This document shows positions 11,810 to 23,107 of a stretch of DNA of 64,000 nucleotides, piece after piece; position 1 is the first letter of the stretch; every line of letters begins with the position of its first letter. The DNA is from Gonocerus acuteangulatus (taxonomy: Eukaryota > Arthropoda > Insecta > Hemiptera > Coreidae). Both the position numbers and the translations under genes were made by a program. The stretch lies in assembly GCA_946811695.1 (NCBI GenBank), contig OX328128.1, positions 71,974,108 through 72,038,107 of the forward strand, read 5' to 3'. The notes below the pieces were generated by a model that was given only the letters and a program-made list of their open reading frames with translations, did no database searches and was not told the origin of the DNA.

Positions 11810-12597
11810 CAGGGTGTTCAAAACTCGATTGACGCCCCCTCTTTTCCCACAATTTTTGAAATTTAAAAACGAAACTTTGTGAGTCTTAACGTGGTCGAAT
11901 GTACTTTCATTGGACCTAATGCACGACCCCTCAACTTTCTCCAGTTCTTCTCCAGAGTCCCTAACTCTGGAATCTCCAATGGAAAGGGGTTATTTTTATG
12001 ACGGATTATTGTAGAGAATTGAATTTTATGTCGATTTTATATCTGTCATTTTTTTCGCTAAAGCGTACCAATGATTAACAAATTGCCAAAAACCGATAAA
12101 ACCCTTCCCTTGTTTTTCGTCACTTTTCTGCCAATAACATAGAAAGTATGCCCGTAATAAAAAAAGTAGTCGATATAAACGTTGTAGAGGATTAAATTTG
12201 CTTTCCGAAGTACCTTTAAATGCCTAAAATGTTAGTAGGAATGGGGCAAAACACACTTTTGTTTTTGAAGTTTTCAGAAAAGTTTATTATCAACGTGATC
12301 AACGCTTCAGTAAAACTTAATAAACATTTCCTAAACTATTTTTGCCCCACCTAGTTTTGGATTTAAGAACGTTTCAAGACAAAATCGAAATAAATTACTT
12401 TATAAAGGCATTAAAATAATAAATTTAAAGCAATAGAACTCACCTAATGATTAGAATTTCGTAGTAATTATTTTTGTGTTAGACTTTTTTTTTTTCTTTT
12501 TTTTTTTTTACGGCGCCTTGACATCTAAGGGTGCACCTACACTGGACCCGTTCCGATCCGCTCGGACAACCACCGACTGTCGGAAGAAAAACAAATA

Positions 12598-13860
12598 CGA
12601 GGTAAGGTCCATAAGTTTCCGGCCTGTCCTGCTTCCCCTCCTTCAAACGTGCCGCGACCTGCACGCCTATGCAGGTCCATGCCTGCTCACTCCATACCCA
12701 TCGCCCGCACTTCCTCAGTCTTGTCAGTCAGTGTCCAGCCTTGAAGGAAACTCCCCATTTTTACAATGTTCAAACTCGAGTACCGTGCGGTAATTAAATT
12801 CTTTTGTAAAGAGGGTCTTACTCCTGCGCAAATTAAAGAGCGCTTGGATCGTGTATACGGGCAGTCCTCCCCCTCGTATTCCACAGTGAAAGAAGGGGCA
12901 AAATTATTTAAGTTAGGGAGAGAAAGTCTAGTAGATGACCCACGTCCCGGTCGCCCATTGGAAGCTGTCACTTCTGAAACAATCCAACTTGTGGGATCTG
13001 AATTGCTGTTTGACCGGCGACTAAAAACCAAGGAAATAGCAGCGAGGTTAGGGCTTTCAAAACCAAGTGTTTTGAGGATCATCAAAGAACATTTGCATAT
13101 GAACAAGGTTAGTGCAAGATGGGTTCCAAAAATTCTTTCAGCGGCTCAAAAACAGGAACGCGTTCACTGCTGCAATGAATTTTTACGCGAGTATAATGCC
13201 GACCCAAGGAATCTTTTGGACTCAATTGTAACTGGGGATGAGACAATGGTTCTATATTATGACCCACTCAGCAAAGAGAGTCCATGGAATGGAGAAGACA
13301 AGGAGAAGCGCCTCCTTTAAAGGCAAAAGTCACGCAGTCAAGAAAAAAGGTAATGACCACAATTTTTTGGGACTGTAAAGGAATACTACTGATAGAGTTT
13401 AAAGAAAGGAATACCACAATGAATGGTGAGTATTATGCAGCCCTACTTCACCGGTTACGAGACGCCATTAAAGAGAAGAGGCGAGGGAAGTTAAGCAGAG
13501 GTGTCCGCCTCCTTCACGACAATGCCTCTGTCCACACAGCATTGAATTCCAAGGCCGCTGAGAAGGACTGTGGATTCCAAGAAATCTCTCATCCACCCTA
13601 CAGCCCGGACTTGGCCCCTAGCAATTTCTACCTTTTCTCAAAGATAACGATTTAACTCCGACGAAGAGCTCCAAGTAGCAGTGGAAGAACATTTTTTTAA
13701 CAAAGAAGAAAATTATTTTTTTCATGGTATAGAAATGTTGCCAAAGCGTTGTATTAAGTGTGTTGAACTTAGAGGAGAATATATTGAAAAACAGTAAAAC
13801 CAGTATTTTTCTTTCACCTTTCCTTCTATCCCAGGCCGGAAACTTATGGACCTTACTACG
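12598..13860 (+). mobile_element. mariner element, about 1.26 kb, inactive
   Basis: It has its own 29-bp inverted repeats (CGAGGTAAGGTCCATAAG at the left, complement of CGTAGTAAGGTCCATAAG at the right; two mismatches overall) with TA on both sides (12596-12597, 13861-13862). The length and internal transposase are standard for mariner. It is inserted in the centre of the long-TIR element, so it is the youngest layer of that nest. Confidence 0.88.
12766..13797 (+). pseudogene. mariner transposase, frameshifted
   Basis: A DDE-type transposase of the mariner family, about 340 codons. The start is ATG at 12766. The N-terminal half has two helix-turn-helix regions (the second near RLGLSKPSVLRIIKEH), the linker WVPKILSAAQ and the first catalytic Asp in TGDET. 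The frame shifts near 13285; motifs continue with LLHDNASVHTA (second Asp) and YSPDLAPSNFYLF. The third catalytic Asp, expected after LAPS, is Asn. A second shift near 13645 is followed by the C-terminal tail ending at TAA 13795-13797. Two frameshifts plus the Asp-to-Asn change make this copy inactive. Confidence 0.88.
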
Positions 13861-14640
13861 TACATGCATCTCAATGGAATGGCTCGTTGTAAAAATTCCT
13901 CGCTGCAGCCTTGATGTCGGCGCTAATGGCCTAGATGTCGAGGCGCTGTAAAAAACAAAAAAAAAATTCGCCCAACCCAAAAATAATTACTACGAAATTC
14001 TAATCATTAAGTGAGTTCTATTGTTTTAAATTTATTATTTTAATGCCTTTATACAGTAATTGATTTCGATTTTGTCTTCAAACGTTCTTAAATCCAAAAC
14101 TAGGTGGAATAAAAATTGTTTAGGAAATGTTTATTAAGTTTTACTGAAGCGTTGATCACGTTGATAATAAACTTTTCTGAAAACTTCAAAAACAAAAGTG
14201 TGTTTTGCTCCATTCCTACTAACATTTTAGGCATTTAAAGGTACTTCGGAAAGCAAATTTAATCCTCTACAACGTTTATATCGACTATTTTTTTTATTAC
14301 GGGCATACTTTCTATGTTATTGGCAGAAAAGTGACGAAAAACAAGGGTGTTATCGGTTTTCGGCAATTTGTTAATCATTGGTGCGCTTTAGCGAAAAAAT
14401 GACAGATATAAAATCGACATAAAATTTAATTCTCTACAATAATCCGTCATAAAAATAACCCCTTTCTATTGGAGATTCCAGAGTTAGGGTCTCTGGAGAA
14501 GAACTGGAGAAAGTTGAGGGGTCGTGCATTAGGTCCAATGAAATTACATTCGACCACGTTAAGACCCACCTAGTTTCGTTTTTAAATTTCAAAAATTGTG
14601 GGAAAAAAGGGTGCGTCAATCGAGTTTTGAACACCCTGTA

Positions 14641-14776
14641 TATATATATTATCACGAAAATTACTACCGTTATTTTGTCTATCCATGGGTTCTGAAACGA
14701 GAAAGTTAGTAGACACTTCCGGATTGCCTTATAAGCGGGTTTCCTTCCTGTTGCCGGAGGAAAGAACCGCGCTAAA
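14641..14776 (-). mobile_element. HINE-1 5'-end fragment
   Basis: After the TA run come ACTACCGTTATTTTGTCTAT, CACTTCCGGATTGC, TTATAAGCGGGTTTCC and finally AAAGAACCGCGCTAAA. This is the family 5' arm read in reverse. The long-TIR element sits in its (TA)n core. Confidence 0.7.
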
Positions 14777-14787
14777 TAAAATTAGTA

Positions 14788-14882
14788 CCGCAACAGTCCT
14801 CTATGCCCCAGAGGTACTGATACTTTAGAGGTATATGATTCATGACCATACAGCACACTAGGCCGATTGTGTGGTCAGTACA
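14788..14882 (-). repeat. SINE body fragment
   Basis: Its reverse complement resembles the 3' body of the SINE at 27396-27725: words such as GTACTGACCACAC, CTAGTGTGC and TATACCTCTA in the same order. No promoter part. Confidence 0.5.
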
Positions 14883-15085
14883 ATGCTCCGCTCGCATGAT
14901 TATGAAATCAAAGCATTCCCAAAAATAACGATTTTAGTGAATAACCTGAATTTGGTTTATGGAACCGCCCCGGAACACCTTGAAATTGAACATTACAAAC
15001 CTTGGCTTCTCAAAGGAACTTTTCATCTGTTTACGATGGTTTGGTTGGATTTTAGCGGTACTTTGAATCATGGGATTCAGTTGAC

Positions 15086-15348
15086 ATATCGTCGATACAA
15101 ATGCAAAGTACCGAATGTGAAAAAATGCATTTTTCATTTTCAGTCTATACTGATTGTTGTAGGACTTATGTACTGTCAACTCTCGAATCTACGTTCACTC
15201 AGTGGATTGGGCGAGTAACGACCGTCAAAAGGTCGAATCTGCCGACTATTTGTCTCTCCAAAAACAAAGTAATAAAAAAAAGTTTTTTCACTCTGGAAAG
15301 TGGTGATTTTAACATTCGATACTTTGCATTTGTATCGACGAAATGTTC
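15086..15348. mobile_element. TIR MITE copy 1, about 260 bp
   Basis: Ends are ATATCGTCGATACAAATGCA and the complement of TTTGCATTTGTATCGACGA. The middle has conserved words CAAAAGGTCGAATCTGCCGA and GTGGTGATTTT. It is the same as the copies at about 25188-25442 and 59446-59705. No coding capacity. Confidence 0.78.
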
Positions 15349-15354
15349 TACACG

Positions 15355-16452
15355 TTCGAAATTCATCCTAAATAAAATGTTTAAAGTTACGTTTGGAGTT
15401 AAGGAAGAATTAGAATAAAATATTTTATTAATAGACATGAAAAGTTTGGGGGTCTTCTATATCTTCTTTAATATCTCGAAAACGGTTGGGAAATCGTGGT
15501 AAATGGATACTGACCGTTCGAAAAGTTAATAAATTCTCTAGAAATTAATCGTGAAATCGATCCATTTTGAAGATCGATCCATATCGTTGATGGAGCTTCT
15601 GAGCCAATAAGATCGATCTTATTCATATTCGATGTTATTCACAAGATCGATCGCCGATTCATATTCGAGAATCGCCAATCACTACCACCCTGGTCACGTT
15701 ATATTTCTCACAGACTGAAATATTGGTCTGATGTTTATGAAATTAAGTATAAAAATCTTTGGCCGAATTCCAAAGATAATGCTCATTAATCAGCACAATC
15801 CGTACAACGCATCATGGGTTTTGGAGTGAGATTCGTATGAAAAAAATCGTAACGCTGAGTTAACATGCTTGCAAGTTCTTTAACGTAGGGAAACAGATGC
15901 AACCATCTTCAAGGCGATATCTTTAACCGTTTTTGAGAAAAGCTGATAATATTAGTTTTTAAAACTAACTTTCCGTTTGTGTACTTAGCTAAGGAAGAAT
16001 TTTAACAAAATATTTCGATAATAGACATGAAAAATTTTGGGGTTTTTGTATATTTTCTTTAATGCCTCGAAAACGGTTAGGAAATCGTGGCAAGTGGAGG
16101 GTTACTGTTCGGATGCATACTAAATTATTAACAAAAAATTTTACCAACTTTTGATTTGGTTGTTTTTGGTAACAGTAAAATTATTCTTATTTTAAATTAA
16201 GATAAAATAAGTGAGAAAGATATTGGTAATAGTGATTTCCTAGAGCGAATGTCGAGAAGTCATTTGCTTAGGATACTATCAGTTTCCTGTCGTGGCCCTT
16301 TAAAATATCCCTTTTCTTTGAGCTTTTCTTTTATATTTTTTAAAAAAGTTCAAAAACTACCAATAACTGCTTCTATTTCTTTACTAAAGGATCTAGGGAC
16401 ATAAACAGAAACGCGCTAAGATGACGCAGTTCCTGCGATTTGGACAGATGCA
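15355..16452 (+). mobile_element. HINE-1 3' half
   Basis: Internal HINE-1 body (ACGTTTGGAGTTAAGGA, TCGAAAACGGTT repeated) runs to AACGCGCTAAGATGACGCAG with the CTGCG hairpin partner at 16430-16446. The 5' half and TA core are missing. Bases 16453-17350 hold (TA)n at 16694-16757 and otherwise nothing recognisable. Confidence 0.6.
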
Positions 16453-16692
16453 AAGACAACCTCAGAATGTTAAAGACCGAAGACTCCGAAGGACTAAAGG
16501 ACCACCTATTAAGACAAAAAAGTTAATATATGTGATCAATACCAGTTTAATGAAAACATTTTTTTTTTAATTTAAAGAATTAATATTTTTGATATGCATA
16601 TTGCACAGATATTGGAAGGTACATTTATATTGTTTTGTTGTTGTTGTTTTTTTAAGACACATCATGGGACTCGTTATAAGTAAATAAACATA

Positions 16693-16760
<68 letters not shown>

Positions 16761-17151
16761 TACATATTTGAGTATTTAATAACATGCTATATTTATGAGG
16801 AGACATTTGTTTATTAGTTATAACATTTAATTTCTAGGACATAAAACATCATATGACAGAATGTTATGGCAGCCAGTTTATATGGTATACTCTACTTTAT
16901 GGGTATTCATAAAACTGGGTTTAATAGCCAACCTCAATAGCCCGTAAAACCCAGGTGAAAAGAAAGGAGGCTTTTAAAGGTTTATATAGATAGTAAATAT
17001 TTTAATCCATAGAACTAGGAAAAAAAGTCCAGCGCACTTCAGAATCTTCTTGATTTATGGCGTCATAAATATTGGAGAAATTGTTCCGGTCGGCTATCTA
17101 TCAGCTATGGGGGAAACGTGTGTGTCTCTGTGTGTGTGTTTGTGTGAGAGA

Positions 17152-17175
17152 GATGAGAGAGAGAGTGAGAGAGAT

Positions 17176-17228
<53 letters not shown>

Positions 17229-17260
17229 ATGAGAGAGAGAGAGAGAGAGAGAGAGATGGG
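17152..17260 (+). repeat. (GA)n microsatellite with G-run
   Basis: A run of GAGA units broken by GGGGGGGGG at about 17218-17228. The open frames across it (ERERER or SLSLSL) are composition artefacts. Confidence 0.9.
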
Positions 17261-17349
17261 TTACGGTCAATGCGGGCCTTTTGGAAATGAAAGATCATAG
17301 TGAGTTATGCCGTGAACGGCAGTATCTCTCGATTTTCTGGGAGAAAAGG

Positions 17350-17622
17350 AAGAAATAAAAAATCCAACTCAAAGGATTTGCGTCGTCTAAGCGCGTTTCC
17401 GTAATGTTTTTATCATAAGCGTCTTTTGTAAAGCTTGAAATGGAAACAAATAGTTATTTTTTTTAGCGTGTTTTCTACCTTTCTCTATAGGGAGGAAATT
17501 CGCTTATGAGGTTTACCTCATGACGCAATGCGGAAGTGCCGAAATACCGGTTATCAAATTAATTTATTTATGTATGTGTTTTTGTGTGTGTGTGTATATA
17601 TATATATATACATATATAGATA
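17350..17622. mobile_element. Two HINE-1 ends, one per orientation
   Basis: At 17354 a decayed 3' end (AAATCCAACTCAAAGG, then TAAGCGCGTTTCC) begins a minus copy. At 17463 a plus-copy 5' end (TAGCGTGTTTTCTACC, then TATAGGGAGGAAATTCGC) runs into a (TG)/(TA) core, interrupted at 17623 by a mariner-type element. The TA core resumes at 18751-18812. Confidence 0.55.
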
Positions 17623-18749
17623 CAGGGTGTCCCCAAAAGAAACGGCAAAACTTCAGGAATCGATGCAGGATGAAAAAAGTCCTTTGGCATTTTTCTCGTT
17701 TTTTCTTTGTTTCCGAGAAAAACACAAACAACTAAAACACAATTGTGAATAGGCGTTCTTTCATAATGCCTATATAAATATCATTAAATGTACATGTTTT
17801 ATCTCCCCCCCCCCCCCCGAAACATACCAAAAAAAATCCTCTTGGTCGAAAAAAATTAAATGAAGGCATGTTAAGCTGCATGTTCAACATAATTTAAAAT
17901 AGCTACTTCTCTTCGGAGGAAAGTGATAAAACACAAAAGCAAAAAAACTTTCATTTCATAATAAAAATAAATTTTGAATTCTGAAAACATTTAAAATTTA
18001 ACACTGGACGCATACATAATTACAAAATAGCAATTTCTTCTCCTAATAATTCCTAATAATCAGTTTAAAAATTGTTCAAAGGTTTGGCCCCTTGCAGCAA
18101 TACAGGCATCACATTGCACATTGACAGACTGGATGGTATTTGTGCATTGCTCTGCTGTAATCTGTTCCAGGGCCAATCTGATGCGACGGATGAGGTGCTC
18201 CCTTCAGCCAATGGGCTCCCGGTAGATCAGATATTTAATGTGTCCCCATGCGAAGAAATCGAAGTGCATAAGGTCCGGAGATCGAGCCGGCCAAGTTATT
18301 GGCCCATCGGGTCCTATCAAATGCCAAAGATAGTGTCCAACCAATTTCGGATGGCTCTCCCAAAGTGGGCCGATTTGGAAACAGCTTCCCAATCTTCATG
18401 CCAAAAGGACTTCCTCCACGAACAAGGTCAGTTTATTATCGACGAGTGCGTGGAAAGACTCTGCGTTAAGTCGAGAGGTCAAAAAATGGAGACCTATTAT
18501 TTCATAACAGGCATACTCACTCATACAAAAGCAGAGGCTTTCTTTTCTTTGGGGTGGGGGTGGATTAAAGGAGTTAGGGGTGGGGTTGGAGGGTAAGTGG
18601 AGAGGGTGGAAGATATAACATATACTTTTAATATGGATGTTTATATGGGTATTATGAAAGATTGCCTATTCATATACCTAAGGACTTTTTTTTCTTTATT
18701 TTTCATCCTGCATCGATTCCCAAAGTTTTGTCGATTATTTTGGGGACAC

Positions 18750-18750
<1 letters not shown>
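17623..18750 (-). mobile_element. mariner-type element relic (CAGGGTGTCCCC ends)
   Basis: The left end is CAGGGTGTCCCCAAAAGAAA; the right end (GATTATTTTGGGGACACT) is its imperfect complement with the last bases lost. AATCGATGCAGGATGAAAAA and TTTTTCATCCTGCATCGATT are matching inner parts. It lies in a (TA)n tract. A transposase C-terminal remnant is on the minus strand. Confidence 0.7.
18060..18425 (-). pseudogene. mariner-family transposase C-terminal fragment
   Basis: The minus strand reads PITWPARSPDLMHFDFFAWG, then HIKYLIYREPIG, and after a frame change a helical tail (LIRRIRLALEQITAEQC). WPARSPDL-xxDFF-WG is the third-catalytic-residue block of IS630/Tc1/mariner transposases; the Asp is kept. 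The N-terminal two thirds, including the first two catalytic Asp, are gone. On the + strand 18418-18500 also reads as a possible tail of another transposase (GQFIIDECVERL), which I do not trust. Confidence 0.7.
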
Positions 18751-18814
<64 letters not shown>

Positions 18815-18917
18815 CCTTGTTTGTAAAAGGGTTGGGCCAAAATTAACTTAATTGGTAACAAAATTAATTGGTTGCTAACAGGTAATACTTTAATTAATTT
18901 AATAATAATAATTGGCG

Positions 18918-18970
18918 GGTTCTGTAATGAACCCGCCAAAAAGCCAAGTTTGGCGGGTTCATTACAGAAC
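18918..18970. repeat. Hairpin with 22-bp arms
   Basis: GTTCTGTAATGAACCCGCC and its complement flank a short A/G-rich loop; GGCGGGTTC also pairs with GAACCCGCC within the left half, so two alternative hairpins exist. GC-rich against AT-rich surroundings. Confidence 0.75.
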
Positions 18971-19260
18971 GAAATAAACCTCCTACGTCTACTGATTTAA
19001 TTTTTTTTTTTTCAGAGCACATGTTTCTCGTTTCATTGAGGATATGTCTGCCAAGGTTTGTGGCTAAAAAATAAATTTCGTTTCTGAATAGCTTAATTCT
19101 GGGACAAAACTTAAGCTGATTTTATTGAGCTAGTGCAAAAAAACAAAAAAAAAAAACAAAAAAAAACTCAGGTTTTGAAGATTCATTTTTTTTATGGCGT
19201 GTGCTTTCCAAGTAAACAAAGATTATCTAAAGTCTAGTTAACGGATTATAACGCAGTGAG

Positions 19261-20118
19261 GGAATCCAGAATACAGACACTGGCAACTGTCCTTACCAGA
19301 AGCACTCAGCTATTGGGATATCTGCAGATGATCTGGATATAGTGGGTAGGTCCCTGAAGTAGCATTTCTCGCTTTAGAGGAAGCTGCTCGTAAAATGTGT
19401 CACAAGATTAACGAAAGGAAAACCAAGTATATGGTGGCTGGACAACAAGCTAGGCCAAGAGAAACTGTCACCATGGGCCCCATTTCCTTCGAAAAAGTGG
19501 GCCTGTTTAATTATTTGGGATGTTTTGTCACTTTTGTTAATGACATGTCCAAGGAGATTAATAGTAGGATACTGGCAGCAAACGCAGAAAGCAGAAGTTT
19601 TTATGGACTTCGTAGACAACTGAGAGGGAGCATTCTTACAAGATCCACAAAAATATTGCTCTATAAAACCTCAATCAGACCAGTCCTCTGTTATGTCTCA
19701 AAAACATGGACTTTAACGAAGCGAGATGAATTATCCCTCCTCTATTTTGAAAGACGGGTCTTGAGGAGTATATATGGGGGTGTCCTCGACCAGGGAAACT
19801 GGAGACGTAGGACAAACCAAGAGTTGGCCAACCTATTTAGGGAGGCTAACATCGTAAAGGAACAATGTTACGTCTCCGCTGAGCAGGACACTTAGCCAGG
19901 ATGCCAGACCCAGACATACCTCAAAAACTATTCCCCTAGAGGGTTCATGGAACCAGACGAGTTGGCAGACCCAAGCTGAGATGGCAAGATGGAGTAGCCG
20001 CCGATGCCGGAAGCCGGAACTCCGGAAAAAGTGGAAGCACAAGTCCGTGACAACTGGCGGAAGCTGATTTTGGAAGCCATGTCTCACTAGTGGAATGTAG
20101 CGCCAAGGAAGTAAGAAA
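19261..20118 (+). pseudogene. Non-LTR retrotransposon reverse transcriptase fragment
   Basis: Begins within the palm domain: ISADDLDIVG (19320) is a decayed Y-ADD box, followed after a frame change by KINERKTKYMVAG and FNYLGCFVT. Then come ILLYKTSIRPVLCYVSKTWT, RRVLRSIYGG and, near the end, DNWRKLILEA. This is the RT thumb and C-terminal region of the LINE type seen at 1034-1447. At least three frameshifts; 5' truncated. The open frame 19395-19895 is the best preserved part. Confidence 0.82.
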
Positions 20119-20130
20119 GTTACATTCTCT

Positions 20131-20435
20131 ATGAGTAATCAGAAATTCATCGTGTCGGAACAAGATTTTCCTAATATTCGAGGTGCGGCTCAAACCGCGT
20201 GTAACAACAGTGTTGTTCGGGATGAAGGACGCTTTAGAGAATGTGCAGCGCAGCGATGTTTACAAAAATTTCATCTTGGAGATTCGAAGACAAGGAAGGG
20301 TGCTGTAGGCCTTCTGTTGTTGATCTCTACCGACTTAAGGCTTTAGCAGAAGAAAACCCCAAAACTACTCCGTACATTGCGACAGAAGTTGTTGTTGACC
20401 AATCAACCGAAATCTGGAACGAATTAGTCAGATAA
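20131..20435 (+). pseudogene. mariner transposase N-terminal fragment
   Basis: The start is MSNQKFIVSEQ. After a region rich in Ala/Asn/Val, AAQRCLQKFHLGD shifts frame into FEDKEGC, then RPSVVDLYRLKALAEENPKT and ATEVVVDQST. This is the paired-like DNA-binding half of a mariner transposase (W/C-QKF--GD, RPS-VD--RL--L-EENP, VDQST). The catalytic half is missing, so it is a dead 5' fragment directly after the LINE fragment. Confidence 0.78.
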
Positions 20436-20565
20436 TAATCCGCATCATTTTTTTACCAACCCAATAGATCCAATCTTTAACAAACACAAATTAAAAAGTC
20501 ACTGTCAGGTTTTTAAAAAAAAATTTAACACTTTTTAAGAGGTGGATGGGAGGTTTTGGAAACCC

Positions 20566-20606
<41 letters not shown>

Positions 20607-20648
20607 CACTTTTTCTTGTTTGTTTTTCTGGCAGGGGGTCGATAAAGC

Positions 20649-22087
20649 ATTTATTGAGCAAAAATGAAAAGACAATTTACTTTAAAAACATTCCTGACCA
20701 TACAGATATTTTACTTGCTGAAAAATTAAATCAATATGAAAGACTTACTAGGAAGTTTAAAAAAGACAATCCTGACGTTTTAATAATAAAAGCTGACAAA
20801 TCAAACAAGACGGTTTTAATAGACAAACATACGTACAATCTTAAAATGGAAAACTGACTAAACGATACAAGCGTATATAAACAAATAGATTACAATCCAA
20901 CTACTAGTATAAAAAATAAGGTTATTAAATATTTAGACAAGTTGGTACACAAACGCTATTTAAATACATTTGACAAAACCAAATTAGTTAATCATAATTG
21001 CTTGACTCCCTTAATTTATGGACTTATTATATTACACAAAACAGATATGCCTTTACGACCGATTATCAGTGGCTGTGAATCCCCAATACAAAAATTAGCA
21101 AAAATGTTAGCAACCGATTTAAAACCATTTAGTGAAGATAACCCTTTTGATATTATCAATGCGACGCATCTTATTGACAATTTAAAGAACACAAAGATTT
21201 TACCAGGTTTTAAATTAGTTTCATTTGACGTAGTTAACATGTTTCCAAACATTCCAGTAGATTTGGCAATAAAAATCATTAGTAATAATTGGACGCAGAT
21301 AGAAAAACATACTAAGATAAAAAATAAAGAGTTATTCATTGAAGGAATCAGTTTATGTTGTAAATTCGGGTACTTTCAATTTAATAAAAAGATATATAAA
21401 CAACTATACGGAATTCAGATGGGAAACCCGCTCTCAATTGCTGTTAGTGGAATAGTGATGAATTGGATTCTTAATGAAATCATTTCAGAGGTTCCAATTA
21501 AGATTCAATTTTTGTACAGATACGTAGACGATCTTATTTTATGTGTAAAGGAGGAGGAAGTGGATAAGCTTTTAGAAACCTTTAACAACAAATATAATAA
21601 TATACAATTTACCAAAGAGTTGGAAGCTGATAAAAGATTAAACTTTTTAGACATGGAACTAATTAGAAATGAGGATAATTTTATTGAATACAAATGGAAA
21701 CCAAAGACGTATCATTCAACAAGAATGATTAATTTTTATTCCAATCACCCACTTAATTTTAAAAAGAATATTTTATACAATCGGACATTATCAGCTTTGT
21801 ACAGAACTTCCTCTAAGTATTTTTGCGAAATAAAAAATAAATTGCGAAATATGTTTCAAGAAAACAACTATCCTAAATCATTAATAGAGCAGCAAATAAA
21901 AAGGGCAGAAAAACGTATATTGTATACAAAAAGACCAACTGAGCTTCCGAATAACCAAGACAAATATGAATTTAAACCTGAAATTTTTAGCATATCTGAC
22001 GACTTTTTTAATGACATAGAATGCAAAAGGAAAAGAAAATATTCTGATACTATCACAGAGTCAATGCCACCTAAAAAATTAAATTAG
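20649..22087 (+). pseudogene. Penelope reverse transcriptase, one in-frame stop
   Basis: A single long frame, interrupted only by TGA at 20855-20857. N-terminal part: KKDNPDVLIIKADKSNKTVL. RT blocks follow: YGLIILHKTD, PLRPIISG, SFDVVNMFPNIP (catalytic Asp), IQMGNPLSI, YRYVDDLIL (the double Asp) and LNFLDMEL. They come in the order and spacing of Penelope/Neptune RTs, then an H--NF--NHPL segment. No clear ATG start is visible. Apart from the stop the frame is clean, so inactivation is recent or the stop is a base-call problem. Confidence 0.9.
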
Positions 22088-22095
22088 TTTCAGGT

Positions 22096-22758
22096 TTGCT
22101 TAATAAGGATACTGAAAATAAAAACAAGCGCAAACGAGATCAAAACGATAAACCTCCCGAATCACAGAACAATTCAAAAAAGCGAAAGTTATTACAGACA
22201 TGTATTCAAAAATTCTTTATGAAAAATACGAATTTAAATAAGCAAATAGCTTTGAATGAGCATTTATTTTTACAAAAGAGAAAACAGGTTTTAACAAAAG
22301 AAAATGACAAAGATGTGAATGAAATAAATCGATTTTTTACTTTTCAGTACCATCCTTCAATAGCCAATAGACATAAACAAATATGTAAAGACGTAGGGAA
22401 AATAAGTTGGAAATATGGTAACAAAATAGAAAATAGTTTTAGCAATATTAAAGACAAAATTAAACCAACAAGTACAAAGAACAATATATACAAAATTCGA
22501 TGTAACGATTGCAACGCCTGCTACATTGGGGAATCGGCACAGCTATTGCAAAAGAGAATTGTGCAACACGCAAAAAGCATAGACACAAACGAAAACAGGA
22601 CAACATTGACAGAACACGCACTTACTTTAAAACATAACTTTAACTTTAAGGACGTTCACATTTTAAATAAAGAGAGGAACACTTTAAAAAGAAAAATCAA
22701 AGAAAATATTTACATAAATAAAATTCAAACACTGCCAAAAATCAAAAAACAGATTTAA
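22096..22758 (+). CDS. Penelope GIY-YIG endonuclease region
   Basis: An open frame of 220 codons in a different reading frame from the RT, following it after 8 nt. The N-terminal linker is very basic (KNKRKRDQND, KKRKLLQ), like a nuclear localisation segment. The C-terminal half has IYKIRCNDCNACYIGES (GIY-YIG core with the Penelope Cys motif), then LLQKRIVQHAKS (catalytic Arg) and LTEHALTLKHNFNF (His block). In most PLEs RT and endonuclease form one ORF, so here a frameshift, readthrough or splicing must join them, or the copy is broken. Confidence 0.85.
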   Translation: MLNKDTENKNKRKRDQNDKPPESQNNSKKRKLLQTCIQKFFMKNTNLNKQIALNEHLFLQKRKQVLTKENDKDVNEINRFFTFQYHPSIANRHKQICKDVGKISWKYGNKIENSFSNIKDKIKPTSTKNNIYKIRCNDCNACYIGESAQLLQKRIVQHAKSIDTNENRTTLTEHALTLKHNFNFKDVHILNKERNTLKRKIKENIYINKIQTLPKIKKQI

Positions 22759-23067
22759 AGAATGTGCACCAAATTTTCCATAGTATAATAAATTAAACCT
22801 CACAAAACAAAGTTCACCAATAATCGATACCATGAAAATAGCTAAAGAATCGATACAAACAGCCATATTAATTACTACAGATGACTTTTCAGTACTACGC
22901 CTGACTCAAGCTAGACAACATGACGAGAGGACTTCTTGATAAGGTAGGATTAAGATTAAGTTTAAAAATTATATGTTGAAATGTAAATTATTTAGGGACA
23001 GGATATGTATATTAGTGTAAACAATTTAAAGTTTTGGATTTACAAAAAAATATTGTTACATAGGAAA

Positions 23068-23107
23068 GCCCCTGAAGAGGTGCGAAAAGGCACGAAACAT
23101 GTCGGGC
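23068..23107 (+). ncRNA. Hammerhead-ribozyme-like motif 1
   Basis: Stem I GCCC (23068-23071) pairs with GGGC (23104-23107). Between them are CTGAAGA, a stem II GTGC/GCAC with loop GAAAAG, GAAA, and ACATGTC ending at the GUC cleavage position. Order and core match the short-stem-III hammerheads known from Penelope terminal repeats. One extra G sits between CTGAAGA and stem II, so activity is uncertain. Confidence 0.6.

Larger units (their letters stand above)
11810..14638. mobile_element. Long-TIR (about 660 bp) mariner-type foldback element, 2.8 kb
   Basis: Starts CAGGGTGTTCAAAACTCG and ends with its complement, flanked by TA on both sides (11808-11809, 14639-14640). The inverted arms run about 11810-12476 and 13978-14638. 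TA targeting and the CAGGGTGT end are typical of Tc1/mariner-type MITEs, although arms this long are unusual. The centre carries SINE-like tails in opposite orientation (12488-12595 and 13863-13965) and a separate mariner (12598-13860). The arms hold no coding sequence. Confidence 0.8.

Noticed and set aside
12598..13860. Idea that the 660-bp inverted arms are the mariner's own TIRs
   Set aside because: The mariner has private 29-bp TIRs with a TA duplication inside those arms.
17050..17298. Glu-Arg and Ser-Leu repeat proteins
   Set aside because: They arise from the (GA)n tract in several frames; composition artefact.
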